A program made the position numbers and the translations under genes. From Lachnospiraceae bacterium XPB1003 (GTDB lineage: Bacteria; Bacillota; Clostridia; Lachnospirales; Lachnospiraceae), in the NCBI GenBank assembly GCA_900102065.1, contig FMVK01000006.1, forward strand, positions 1 to 64,000: a DNA stretch of 64,000 nucleotides, read 5' to 3'. This document shows positions 24,510 through 34,256 of this stretch, one piece after another (the stretch's first letter is position 1; each line of letters starts with the position of its first letter). Below the pieces are notes generated by a model, which was not told the origin of the DNA, made no database searches, and worked only from the letters and a program-made list of their open reading frames with translations.

Positions 24510-25766
24510 TTATTTGTCTTCGTAACGTGTATTAACGTGCTTATCCTGTCTGTTCGTGATCTTAAGGGAATCCCGGACGAGATATCTCGAAGCTTCCGAT
24601 CCCTTATGCGCCGTCATCTTTGATTTTTCAGAACTCAGGCGAATGAATCCGATCATAACAGCTATTCCCAATGCGATAACCTCGGTCGTCGAAAACAGTT
24701 CGTCGATAAAGCAAACTAAGATGGATGCGATCAACGCACAAACAAGTGTGGTGGTCCAGAAGAGCTTTGTGCATTTGCCTTTATCGATGGGAAGGTTACC
24801 CGTAACCGCACCTGTCTGTCCGTTCATGGCAAAGCTGAATACCTGATTGTTATACTTTGTTGCAAGCATCCATACGGGCAGCATGCAATATCGTATCCTT
24901 GCATCCGAGATCTTTACATCACAGGCCTGAGTATTTACACTGCTATATCCCGTTACAGTCTTTCTGAGTTCCGTCTCGACAGTAGCCCTCATTCTGGAAT
25001 CAACACGTTCCCTTACATCATTCTTATCCTCATCATATTTGTTAGCGAGATAACCGGAAAGATATGCGGGATTGTAGTCTGTCATCTTGGAATAATCAAA
25101 GGGCTCCAGGGAATCCATATAGGAATCATCCATCTCCTTGGATCCGTCCGCAGGGACATTTTTGAAATCCATGGTTCCGGAACGCAATACCCTGTATTCC
25201 TGGATCTCCTTCTGCTCCTTGCCGTTCCTTGTCACGGTCCTCTCCTTTGTAGCCTTGAAGAATCCGTTTCCGTCCGCCTTGCAGTCAAAAAGCCAGAAAG
25301 GAACATATATTCCGCTGATGTTGTCCAGATGGTTATTATCCTTGAAGTTGTCCGGAAGAAGCTTCTTATCGCTGTAGAAACGCAAAAGCGCATCCTTTGC
25401 GGATTTCTTGTCAACAGCAAAGGGAAGGACTCCGTCCGGCAGATCCATTCCCGAGAAAGTATTCGAGATGACTACGGGATTGCCGCAGTAAGGACACTCT
25501 GTGGCTCCGGTTCCCTGCTGTGTGATCAGCGCAGCTCCGCAGGATTTGCAGACATATTCCAGCATACCTTCTTCATTGATATGCCCCTTGTCTTCCTGCT
25601 GCCACTCGCCTTCCTGAACATCGCCTTTATGTTTTGCGTCCCCTGCGAATTCCGACATCTCAAATGAGCTGTCACAGAACTCGCAGACCATCTTCTGCAC
25701 GTCCCCTTTGAATACCAGCGGGGCACCGCAATTCGGACACTTGTAACCCTTTAAATCATCTGCCAT
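24510..25766 (-). CDS. Zinc-ribbon membrane protein of unknown function
   Basis: 418 residues from ATG 25764-25766 (AGGAG with 8-nt spacing; an ATG two codons earlier is too close). Two TFIIB-like zinc ribbons at the N-terminus, CPNCGAPL...CEFC (about 9-31) and CKSCGAAL...CPYC (about 71-94), a mixed middle domain with WLFDCKADGNGFF, then two membrane helices near the C-terminus (about 325-370: TTLVCALIASILVCF). Such proteins are common in Clostridia and often annotated as TFIIB-type zinc-ribbon proteins; the role is not known. AGGAG start, own terminator. Confidence 0.85.
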   Translation of the reverse strand: MADDLKGYKCPNCGAPLVFKGDVQKMVCEFCDSSFEMSEFAGDAKHKGDVQEGEWQQEDKGHINEEGMLEYVCKSCGAALITQQGTGATECPYCGNPVVISNTFSGMDLPDGVLPFAVDKKSAKDALLRFYSDKKLLPDNFKDNNHLDNISGIYVPFWLFDCKADGNGFFKATKERTVTRNGKEQKEIQEYRVLRSGTMDFKNVPADGSKEMDDSYMDSLEPFDYSKMTDYNPAYLSGYLANKYDEDKNDVRERVDSRMRATVETELRKTVTGYSSVNTQACDVKISDARIRYCMLPVWMLATKYNNQVFSFAMNGQTGAVTGNLPIDKGKCTKLFWTTTLVCALIASILVCFIDELFSTTEVIALGIAVMIGFIRLSSEKSKMTAHKGSEASRYLVRDSLKITNRQDKHVNTRYEDK

Positions 25767-25808
25767 TTCCATTACTCCTTCTCTGAATGGTAATGTCTGT
25801 AGTAATCA

Positions 25809-27404
25809 TCAGTTCTTCTTAACAAGAAGAGATTCACCTGTCATCTCAGCCGGCTGAGGAAGATCCATTATCTGGAGAAGTGTGGGTGCGATATCGCAAA
25901 GTCTTCCACCCTCACGAAGTGTGTAAGCCGGATCATAGTTATAAAGAATGAAAGGAACAGGATTTGTTGTATGAGCAGTATGAGGCTGCTTTGTCTCATA
26001 ATTGAGCATCTGCTCTGCATTTCCGTGATCGGCGCAAAGGAAGAGCACGCCGTCCATCTTCTTAACTGCTTCAACGGCAGCGCCTACGCATGCATCGATA
26101 CGCTCCACAGCCTTGATAGCCGCTTCGAGAACACCTGTATGTCCTACCATGTCGGGATTTGCGAAGTTGATAACTACAACATCGTACTTTCCGGAAGTAA
26201 TGGCTGCATCAAGCTTCTCGCTTACTTCAGGTGCGCTCATCTCAGGCTTCAGATCGTAAGTAGCTACAGCGGGTGAAGGAACAAGTGTCCTGTCCTCACC
26301 GGGATTGGGCTCCTCAAGACCGCCGTTGAAGAAGAATGTTACATGAGCATACTTCTCTGTCTCGGCGATACGAAGCTGCCTGAGTCCGTTCTTTGCAAGA
26401 TATTCACCGAAGGTATTAACGATCTCTTCCTTCTTGAATGCAACAAACTTGTTGGGGATGGACTCGTCATAATCCTTGAAGCATACATATGTAAGAGGCA
26501 TGAAGCCGTTTGCTCTCTTTAATGACTTGATGCACTTGGAATCGGAAGCATCACCGTCCTGAGCTGCGATATCTTCATCAGAGAAGCAGAACGCCTTGGT
26601 GATCTCTCTTGCACGGTCAGGTCTGAAGTTGAAGAATACTACCGAGTCGTTGGGCTTAACGAGGCTGAGAGCCTTACCGCTTTCGTCTGTGATAACTGTA
26701 GGCAGTACGAACTCATCCGTTACATCAGCATCATAGGAAGCCTTCATTGCTTCAAGAGGATCAGTAGCTTTCACGCCCTCTCCGATAACAAGTGAATCAT
26801 AAGCCTTCTGGATACGATCCCAGTTGTTATCTCTGTCCATTGCATAATATCTTCCGGAAAGAGAAGCGACCTGTCCTACGCCGATCTCCTTAGTCTTGTC
26901 TACGAGTTCCTTCAAGAAATCATAACCTGACTTGGGCGGAGTATCTCTTCCGTCGAAGAAAGGATGAATGAATACTCTCTCGAAGTTCTCACGCTTGCAA
27001 AGCTCAAGCAGAGCATAGAGGTGAGTATTGTGAGAATGAACACCACCATCTGAAAGAAGACCCCAGAGGTGGAGATCGGAGTTGTTCTCCTTACAATTGT
27101 TGATAGCTCTGAGAAGATCCTCATTCTTAAAGAAGACACCGTCTTCAATATATTTTGTGATAAGTGTCAGATCCTGATAAATGATACGGCCGGAACCGAT
27201 ATTCATATGACCAACCTCGGAATTTCCCATCTGTCCGTCGGGAAGTCCTACTGCAAGACCTGATGCATATCCCTTTTGAAAAGGGCACTCAGCCATCAGC
27301 TTGTCGATAACGGGTGTCTTTGCCATATAAACGGCATTGTACTCATGATTGTCGGAGAGTCCGAAACCATCAAGCACCATCAATACTACGGGTCTCTGTT
27401 TCAT
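25809..27404 (-). CDS. gpmI: 2,3-bisphosphoglycerate-independent phosphoglycerate mutase
   Basis: Interconverts 3- and 2-phosphoglycerate in glycolysis, Mn2+-dependent. 531 residues, near the family norm of about 510. Metal and catalytic motifs: VLDGFG (residues 10-15), the phosphoserine motif MGNSEVGHMNIG (about 59-70), GRDTPP, the arginine pair in FRPDRAREIT, the NPDMVGHTG motif and CADHGNAEQM with a following PHTAHT. AAAGGA lies before the ATG. Follows the DUF4250 gene by 43 nt. Confidence 0.98.
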   Translation of the reverse strand: MKQRPVVLMVLDGFGLSDNHEYNAVYMAKTPVIDKLMAECPFQKGYASGLAVGLPDGQMGNSEVGHMNIGSGRIIYQDLTLITKYIEDGVFFKNEDLLRAINNCKENNSDLHLWGLLSDGGVHSHNTHLYALLELCKRENFERVFIHPFFDGRDTPPKSGYDFLKELVDKTKEIGVGQVASLSGRYYAMDRDNNWDRIQKAYDSLVIGEGVKATDPLEAMKASYDADVTDEFVLPTVITDESGKALSLVKPNDSVVFFNFRPDRAREITKAFCFSDEDIAAQDGDASDSKCIKSLKRANGFMPLTYVCFKDYDESIPNKFVAFKKEEIVNTFGEYLAKNGLRQLRIAETEKYAHVTFFFNGGLEEPNPGEDRTLVPSPAVATYDLKPEMSAPEVSEKLDAAITSGKYDVVVINFANPDMVGHTGVLEAAIKAVERIDACVGAAVEAVKKMDGVLFLCADHGNAEQMLNYETKQPHTAHTTNPVPFILYNYDPAYTLREGGRLCDIAPTLLQIMDLPQPAEMTGESLLVKKN

Positions 27405-27447
27405 AATAGATTATCCTTTCCTTCCGCAATAGTGCGGGTACAATAAA

Positions 27448-27630
27448 TTACAACTGTTTTGCGGCAAAACGGTTACTGCTCTCATCATAAAAAAATCCCG
27501 CTGAATGCAGAATCTTCTCAATGTCTTCCCTCTTGCAGCCCTCCGATGCACATAATTCATCAAGAGACGGATATGTGTCTCTGAGCTTCATATTGATATA
27601 GCTAAATAATACATTGGGATCCTTGGGCAT
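27448..27630 (-). CDS. DUF4250 small protein
   Basis: 60 residues, the full length of the DUF4250 family, with its hallmark start PKDPNVLFSYINMKLRD and a helix-turn-helix-like second half (SLDELCASEGCKREDIEKIL). Probably a small DNA- or protein-binding factor; function not established. AGAGGAAAG lies before the ATG. An extended -10 (TGA-TAAAAT, 27676-27681) stands just upstream, right after the candidate small-RNA terminator, so it likely starts the transcript that continues into gpmI. Confidence 0.9.
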   Translation of the reverse strand: MPKDPNVLFSYINMKLRDTYPSLDELCASEGCKREDIEKILHSAGFFYDESSNRFAAKQL

Positions 27631-27693
27631 AAGACTTTCCTCTTATAATGAAATATAAATATTTTGCCATCGCATATTTTATCACACCCTAAA

Positions 27694-27721
27694 ATAATAA
27701 AAAAGCCCCGTACCGGGGCTC
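27694..27721 (-). terminator. Terminator ending the candidate small RNA
   Basis: Minus strand AGCCCCG / CGGGGCT (27714-27720 and 27704-27710), 3-nt loop, preceded by T6 and followed by T6, so it could work in both directions. Confidence 0.92.
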
Positions 27722-27828
27722 AAAAAACCTATAGATAGTAAAAATGACAGGTCTTACGACTTGTCATTTTCAGAGAAGGTATTTCTTTCTTATGGGGTTA
27801 TAGCAAAAACTATAATGTATTGGGGGTT
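27694..27828 (-). ncRNA. Candidate small RNA behind ftsH
   Basis: A ~135-nt unit without an ORF on the minus strand, from a good promoter (27835-27862) to a strong terminator (27704-27720 stem). Predicted helices: TTATAG/CTATAA (about 27791-27815), a near-perfect 13-bp hairpin AAAATGACA..TGTCATTTT with inner GTC/GAC and a GTAA loop (about 27740-27771), and the terminator. Not recognised as 6S, SRP, RNase P or tmRNA. The rest of the 404-bp gap (27863-28034) holds a weak AGGGC/GCCCT hairpin near 27955-27972 and nothing else evident. Confidence 0.5.
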
Positions 27829-27834
27829 ACATTC

Positions 27835-27862
27835 AGTATAATACCAAAACCCCTTTTGTAAA
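27835..27862 (-). promoter_or_regulatory. Promoter of the candidate small RNA
   Basis: Minus strand TTTACA (27857-27862), 16 bp, TATACT (27835-27840). No start codon with a ribosome site follows before the terminator at 27720. Confidence 0.6.
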
Positions 27863-28034
27863 TCTACTTTCAAAATCTACAAATATACAATTTTATGTGG
27901 TGGCTTTTTGTTAATCTTGCACAACAATCAGGAAATCGTTTATTTGCTTTAAATTAGGGCTTTTTCGGCCCTTGTTTCCCGCAAGCCAAGTATTGAAACG
28001 TTTTCCGTATCGTTTTCCGTGAAAAAATGCACAA

Positions 28035-29845
<1,811 letters not shown>

Positions 29846-29849
<4 letters not shown>

Positions 29850-30373
29850 TTTTCTATCACTCCTATATATGGCAGATTTCTGTACTTCTGGTCATAGTCG
29901 AGACCATAACCAACGATAAACTTATCGGGAACCGTAAAAGCCACATGATCGACCTTCACCTCATGTAACCTGCGTTCCGGCTTATCAAGCATAGTGCATA
30001 ATGAGAGACTTGCGGGCTTTCTCTGACGGAGCATCTCCATAAGGTAGCTTAAGGTTGTTCCCGTATCGATGATGTCTTCAACTACCATTACGTCCTTTCC
30101 CTCAATATCCTCATCAAGATCCTTGATTATCTTGACTACTCCGCTGGTAATCTTGCCCGAACCATAGCTGGAAACAGACATGAAATCTATTGAAACCGGC
30201 ACATTGATCCTTTTTGCCAGTTCACAGGTAAAGAATACTCCGCCTTTAAGAATGCTTATCAGATGAAGCTCTTTCCCTTCATATTCTCTGCTGATTTCTT
30301 CTCCCAGCTCCCTGATCCTCTTATCAAGTTCTTCTTCACTTATCAGTACCGATATCTTATCTTTGGTATCCAT
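29846..30373 (-). CDS. hpt: Hypoxanthine phosphoribosyltransferase
   Basis: Purine salvage: converts hypoxanthine or guanine plus PRPP to IMP or GMP. 175 residues, typical. PRPP-binding motif VMVVEDIIDTGTTLSYL (about 95-111), the SYGSGKITSGVVKI flexible-loop region, and the purine-contact segment DKFIVGYGLDYD near the C-terminus. GGGAGG lies 8 nt before the ATG. Coupled to ftsH by a 4-bp overlap, as in Bacillus. Confidence 0.98.
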
Positions 30374-30388
30374 AATGACAGCCTCCCG

Positions 30389-31462
30389 TTATTTTCCTTT
30401 TCCAAGTTCCTTATCTTTATTGATCGTGATCTCAACACCGTCCGTCACTCTGGCTGCGGTGATGAAATACGGCAGATCAAGCCGCTTTCCCCGCCCTTTG
30501 TAAAAAAGCTTCTCCAAAACATCCAGATGAACAAATGATATATCCCTCGCGCGCCCCGCAACAGCTTCCATACATCTGTGAAGTATGCGCATCCTGAGAT
30601 AGGGATGATACGAAAGGATCTTTTTCTTATCCACAAAGAGTACCGTTTCACCGTCATCCGACCATGAGACGCTCTCCTTATATGCCACATCTGTCTGATC
30701 CTCTATGAATTCCCAGGCTCCCGTCAGCTGCATGGCAGTCACATTCATATGAGCGACAGCCTGGCTGTTCACTTCCCTGCATGCTGTAGGGATTATATTA
30801 TGTCTGATACGGTTACGGGTGTAATCGTCACCTTCATTGGTCTTGTCTGTACAGTATACTATGCCTTTGGCATTCAGGTAACCTTCGGTTTCTTCCCTCG
30901 AAAGACACATGACCGGACGGATGACATTCTCCCGTCTTGCAGGTATTCCGCAAAGTCCCTTTAGTCCCGTTCCTCTCCAGAGATTAAGAAGCATGGTCTC
31001 TGCATTGTCATCGGCAGTATGGGCAACCGCTATCCGGATATTCGCCCTGTCTGCTTTATATGTCGTTTCGCCCGGAAATCTTCCGGCCTCGATAAGTCCT
31101 GCCGCTTCTTCAAAAGCTTCGTAACGAAGCCGCCTTCCCGCTTCTTCACAGGATATGCCGTCGGCTTCGCTCTTTGCCTTCACATCCACGCTGTTGATGA
31201 TGAGCGGGATGCGAAGATCATCGCACAGCTTCTTTACATAAGCTTCATCATCCGCCGCTTCTTCTCTCAGATTATGATTGATATGAACGGCAAAAAGTCT
31301 GACGTTGTCCTCTGTCCCGTAGAGCGCTTTCAGCACACTCATCATGCATACGGAATCCGCTCCCCCTGACACGCCCATAACGATGGCTGCGTTATCAAAG
31401 ATGAGCTCAAGCTCGTCAATATAGTCTTTGACTTTTATTTCCGTACTCCGGCAATCTGTCAT
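30389..31462 (-). CDS. tilS: tRNA(Ile)-lysidine synthase
   Basis: Modifies C34 of the CAU-anticodon tRNA-Ile to lysidine so that it reads AUA. 357 residues from ATG 31460-31462; a nearer upstream frame to 31513 has no start with a good site and runs over a terminator, so the start is uncertain. The PP-loop SGGADSVCMMSVL (about 31-43), the HINHNLR, CEEAGRRLRYEAF and VAHTADDNAETMLLNLWRG motifs are diagnostic. The C-terminal domain is short. Followed by hpt with a 15-nt gap. Confidence 0.95.
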   Translation of the reverse strand: MTDCRSTEIKVKDYIDELELIFDNAAIVMGVSGGADSVCMMSVLKALYGTEDNVRLFAVHINHNLREEAADDEAYVKKLCDDLRIPLIINSVDVKAKSEADGISCEEAGRRLRYEAFEEAAGLIEAGRFPGETTYKADRANIRIAVAHTADDNAETMLLNLWRGTGLKGLCGIPARRENVIRPVMCLSREETEGYLNAKGIVYCTDKTNEGDDYTRNRIRHNIIPTACREVNSQAVAHMNVTAMQLTGAWEFIEDQTDVAYKESVSWSDDGETVLFVDKKKILSYHPYLRMRILHRCMEAVAGRARDISFVHLDVLEKLFYKGRGKRLDLPYFITAARVTDGVEITINKDKELGKGK

Positions 31463-31492
31463 TATGCGAAAAATAACTCCGTCTTTAAAAGT

Positions 31493-31526
31493 AAAAACGC
31501 AGCCATGCGTCACTTCGTATGGCTGC
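31493..31526 (-). terminator. Hairpin terminator between divIC and tilS
   Basis: Minus strand GCAGCCAT (31519-31526) / ATGGCTGC (31499-31506), extended inward by a CG pair, followed by GTTTTTAC. It ends the divIC transcript; tilS starts only 30 nt further, so tilS must use read-through or a promoter inside the hairpin region. Confidence 0.8.
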
Positions 31527-31562
31527 CTTCAGGAAATGCATTATCATCTATAGATACTGATA

Positions 31563-31904
31563 TCATTTCTCTTCATATACAAATATCATCTCACCATCGT
31601 AAACGAGCCTGTCGGTCTCTCTGGCCTTCTTCTCGATATAGTCTCTGGTGTGGATGTAAACCTTCTGCCTGTCTAACTCAATCTCACGTTCCTTTTCTTC
31701 CTGAAAAAGTTCCTGAACATGCTGCTTCTTGGCTTCAAGTGCATCTCTCCGGTCTCTGAGACTTCCCGTGGCAACAAAAAGGATCACACCCAATATGGCA
31801 ATGGTGAAAAACAGCAGCAGATTGATCCTGCGCTCCGCCTTCTTGCGCGGCATAAGATATTTCGGCGTCCTGCCTTTTCTTTTTTTTGCTGTGCCTTTGG
31901 ACAT
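31563..31904 (-). CDS. divIC: DivIC/FtsB-type septum formation initiator
   Basis: Bitopic division protein that partners FtsL and DivIB/FtsQ at the septum. From the ATG at 31902-31904 the product has 113 residues; an ATG 19 codons earlier is also open and neither has a perfect ribosome site. Basic N-terminus (KKRKGRTPKYLMPRKKAERR), one membrane helix (about 31-48, LLLFFTIAILGVILFV), an extracytoplasmic coiled coil (ALEAKKQHVQELFQEEKERE) and the YIEKKARE segment typical of the family. The gene order supports the call. Confidence 0.88.
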   Translation of the reverse strand: MSKGTAKKRKGRTPKYLMPRKKAERRINLLLFFTIAILGVILFVATGSLRDRRDALEAKKQHVQELFQEEKEREIELDRQKVYIHTRDYIEKKARETDRLVYDGEMIFVYEEK

Positions 31905-32042
31905 TGCCCCGAATACAGACCTTTCCGATGGATATAGGTATCCGTTATTAACGAAATACATATATCATCTTATGCTGAAAATGCAGTAAAGTCAAGGGTT
32001 CGCGTATGTTGTAGGTTGACATAATTTCGGCACAATATATAG

Positions 32043-32282
32043 TCAGATATACTCAAATAAACCTGCAGCTGCTTCCTTTCTCACGGTTTCTTCCACAGAT
32101 AAAACCCTGACTTTAGTTTCCTTTTGTCCGAACTTTATGGTGATCTCATCACCTGCCTTAACATCATAGGAAGCCTTAACCGGTCTGTCCCCCACGAGAA
32201 CACGCCCTGCATCGCAGGCCTCATTGGCAACGGTACGCCTCTTAATAAGTCTGGACACCTTAAGATATTTATCAAGTCTCAT
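32043..32282 (-). CDS. rqcP: S4-domain RNA-binding protein RqcP
   Basis: 79 residues, homolog of B. subtilis YabO/RqcP, which binds stalled 50S subunits and helps RqcH add C-terminal alanine tails in ribosome quality control (family knowledge). Whole protein is an S4 fold: MRLDKYLKVSRLIKRRTVAN, then AGRVLVGDRPVKASYDVKAG and a final beta-strand. ATG at 32280-32282 has AGGAGAG 8 nt upstream. Between hup and divIC, as in Bacillus, but yabP and yabQ do not follow. Confidence 0.95.
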   Translation of the reverse strand: MRLDKYLKVSRLIKRRTVANEACDAGRVLVGDRPVKASYDVKAGDEITIKFGQKETKVRVLSVEETVRKEAAAGLFEYI

Positions 32283-32292
32283 GATCTCTCTC

Positions 32293-32332
32293 CTCAAAAC
32301 AAACGGGATACCGGCCGCCGACCGATATCCCG
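32293..32332 (-). terminator. Terminator of hup
   Basis: Minus strand CGGGATATCGGTC.. (about 32320-32332) pairs with ..GCCGGTATCCCG (32304-32315) with one mismatch, followed by TTTGTTTT. The T tract ends 10 nt before the rqcP start, so rqcP probably lives on read-through. Confidence 0.85.
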
Positions 32333-32364
32333 AACTCTTGAACAGTTATCAAAATAAGCTGTTA

Positions 32365-32637
32365 TCAGTTCAATGCATCCTTGAATGCCTTGCCTGCCTT
32401 GAACTTGGGAGCCTTGGAAGCAGCTATCTTCATGGTAGCGCCGGTCTGAGGATTGCGTCCTGTACGAGCAGATCTCTTGGATACTTCGAAAGTACCGAAA
32501 CCTACTAACTGAACCTTCTCACCCTTCTTAAGTTCCTTTGTAACAGTGTCTGTAAATGCATTAACCGCAGCTTCGGCATCCTTCTTGGATAATCCGGCCT
32601 TCTCGGCTACTGCAGCAACTAATTCTGTTTTGTTCAT
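32365..32637 (-). CDS. hup: HU family DNA-binding protein
   Basis: Histone-like dimer that bends DNA. 90 residues from ATG 32635-32637, preceded by AGGAGG at 9-10 nt. Full HU signature: [41 protein letters not shown] followed by PQTG (the DNA-intercalating Pro arm), and the C-terminal [15 protein letters not shown] strong own promoter (32682-32710) and terminator make it a short highly expressed unit. Confidence 0.98.
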   Translation of the reverse strand: MNKTELVAAVAEKAGLSKKDAEAAVNAFTDTVTKELKKGEKVQLVGFGTFEVSKRSARTGRNPQTGATMKIAASKAPKFKAGKAFKDALN

Positions 32638-32681
32638 AACTGTAAAACCTCCTGCACCTTTTTTGAAAAAACTACAGTACA

Positions 32682-32719
32682 TTTATATGCGTTTTGCCCT
32701 GTTTTGTCAATAGGGCAAA
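32682..32719 (-). promoter_or_regulatory. Strong hup promoter inside an inverted repeat
   Basis: Minus strand TTGACA (32705-32710), 17 bp, TATAAA (32682-32687). A perfect 8-bp inverted repeat TTTGCCCT/AGGGCAAA (32712-32719 and 32693-32700) encloses the -35 box, so it may be an operator or the stem of a terminator for the PEGA gene upstream. Confidence 0.85.
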
Positions 32720-32774
32720 GGCTTTCGCCACGCGGGTTGTATACAATTTTCATCTCAAAATCCGACCCGTTTTT

Positions 32775-34256
32775 CTAGTTAAGAGGGAGCAGATCGGAGA
32801 AGGAATATGTCACATCCTTCTTCTCATCATCCACGCTTATGGTATAACTTCTTGTCTGGCATCCGTTCTTTCTCAAAGTGATGATATATGTTCCCTTCGA
32901 CTTATCGAAGCTTACAGGCGCCATGCCGATATATGTGCCGTCTTTATATACCTCCGCACCCTTGGGTTCCTCTATCATGACGCGGTATTTTCCCGGTGTG
33001 GCAGCATCTATCGGATGATCCGACGGCGAAATGTCCTTTTCCGGCTTTTCTATTACCGGATCCGGTATAGGCGGGATCGTGGGCATAGGCGGCACATTTC
33101 CGGATACGGAATTACCGGAAACCGCGTTGCCGGAGATGCTTCCATGTGAAACACTGTTGCCCGATGCGGTTCCCTGAGTTGGCGAAGGTGACGGTGCTGC
33201 CGAAGATGCCGATACACTGTCCGTCTTTTCAAGAGATATATTAAGAACCGCATGTTCCTCAGCCACACGGATATAGCGGCTTACGGTCTCATAGCCTTTT
33301 GCGGTGGCTACCATCTGATGCAGGCCGTATGAAAGTTCGATCTCCTCCGATATGTCCACCTTCTCACCGTCTATGTAGACATTGACAGTCTGTGGACTTA
33401 CCGTAAAGATTATCCCTCCGTAAAGAGCTTCCGCCTGATATTTCGAAAGATCCAAAGATGCTTCAGCGCCTACAGCCACAGATACAGATTCCTCACCTGT
33501 GACTCCGTCTTTTGAAACCCTGACCTGATATGTTCCTTCCGGAACAGCGATGAGCATATCCCTGGATATCTGGCATATGATATCGCTTCCAACTTCAAGC
33601 CATCCGCCTTCAAACGCGGTTGTATTCTCAAGTCTCAGATATCCGTGTCCGCGTTCGAGAGCAATGCCGTAAATAGTATGTCCTATTCCGGACACCCTTA
33701 CGGTATCTGCGGAATTGATATCCATAAGATCACCCATTCCCTCCGGAAGTATCACCGCAGCTTTGGGTGCCACCGAATAGCGCTCTCCGTTGATTGTGAT
33801 ATTTCTTCCGCCGGTCTCAGTGGCAAAGTCCGTCATCCCCTTGATGGCAAAACCATCGGGGGATATCTTCAGAGAATTGAGTCTCTTCCTTGAATGCATA
33901 AAAGTTACATCCACGACCTCTCCGACATCAACCTGAGCAAGAGCTATCCCCTGACCGTATTTATCGGAATAAGATGTGGCGCCGTCATAATCAAGGGTAT
34001 AGCATTTACCGAGCTCTATATTTAAAAAAGTTATTTTTGAAGCCTCGGTATCCTTCTTTACTACAACAGCCGTATCCGTAGAATCGTAATTACCCGCAAC
34101 GGCAGGAACAAAACCTGTCTGCACATAGCCCGGAGTACCGGGATCCTGTGCACCTCCTCCGCCCTTTAAGCTGCAGGCACATGCAAGCACCGTTCCCGCA
34201 AGAACGGTGAATAACAGAATCATCTTTTTTATAAGGATAGATTTTTTATCTTTCAT
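32775..34256 (-). CDS. PEGA-domain lipoprotein
   Basis: 493 residues from ATG 34254-34256 (overlapping the end of the CCA-enzyme gene by 11 bp). Signal peptide with lipobox (VLAGTVLACAC, Cys near residue 27). The middle part is a beta-rich region of unknown family; two PEGA modules follow: one near 275-350 (VYIDGEKVDISEEIELSYG, MVATAKGYETVSRYI) and one at the C-terminus (AEVYKDGTYIGMAPVSF, IITLRKNGCQTRSY). Between them runs a low-complexity linker with repeats of S-G-N-x-V-S. PEGA modules occur in surface proteins; the ligand is not known. Confidence 0.85.
   Translation of the reverse strand: MKDKKSILIKKMILLFTVLAGTVLACACSLKGGGGAQDPGTPGYVQTGFVPAVAGNYDSTDTAVVVKKDTEASKITFLNIELGKCYTLDYDGATSYSDKYGQGIALAQVDVGEVVDVTFMHSRKRLNSLKISPDGFAIKGMTDFATETGGRNITINGERYSVAPKAAVILPEGMGDLMDINSADTVRVSGIGHTIYGIALERGHGYLRLENTTAFEGGWLEVGSDIICQISRDMLIAVPEGTYQVRVSKDGVTGEESVSVAVGAEASLDLSKYQAEALYGGIIFTVSPQTVNVYIDGEKVDISEEIELSYGLHQMVATAKGYETVSRYIRVAEEHAVLNISLEKTDSVSASSAAPSPSPTQGTASGNSVSHGSISGNAVSGNSVSGNVPPMPTIPPIPDPVIEKPEKDISPSDHPIDAATPGKYRVMIEEPKGAEVYKDGTYIGMAPVSFDKSKGTYIITLRKNGCQTRSYTISVDDEKKDVTYSFSDLLPLN

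Noticed and set aside
27790-27830. A stretch resembling the TGTAACC..CAAT..CTATAG part of bacterial SRP RNA
   Set aside because: The conserved SRP tetraloop hairpin with its asymmetric bulge is missing and the transcript is too short for a clostridial SRP RNA; similarity is likely chance.
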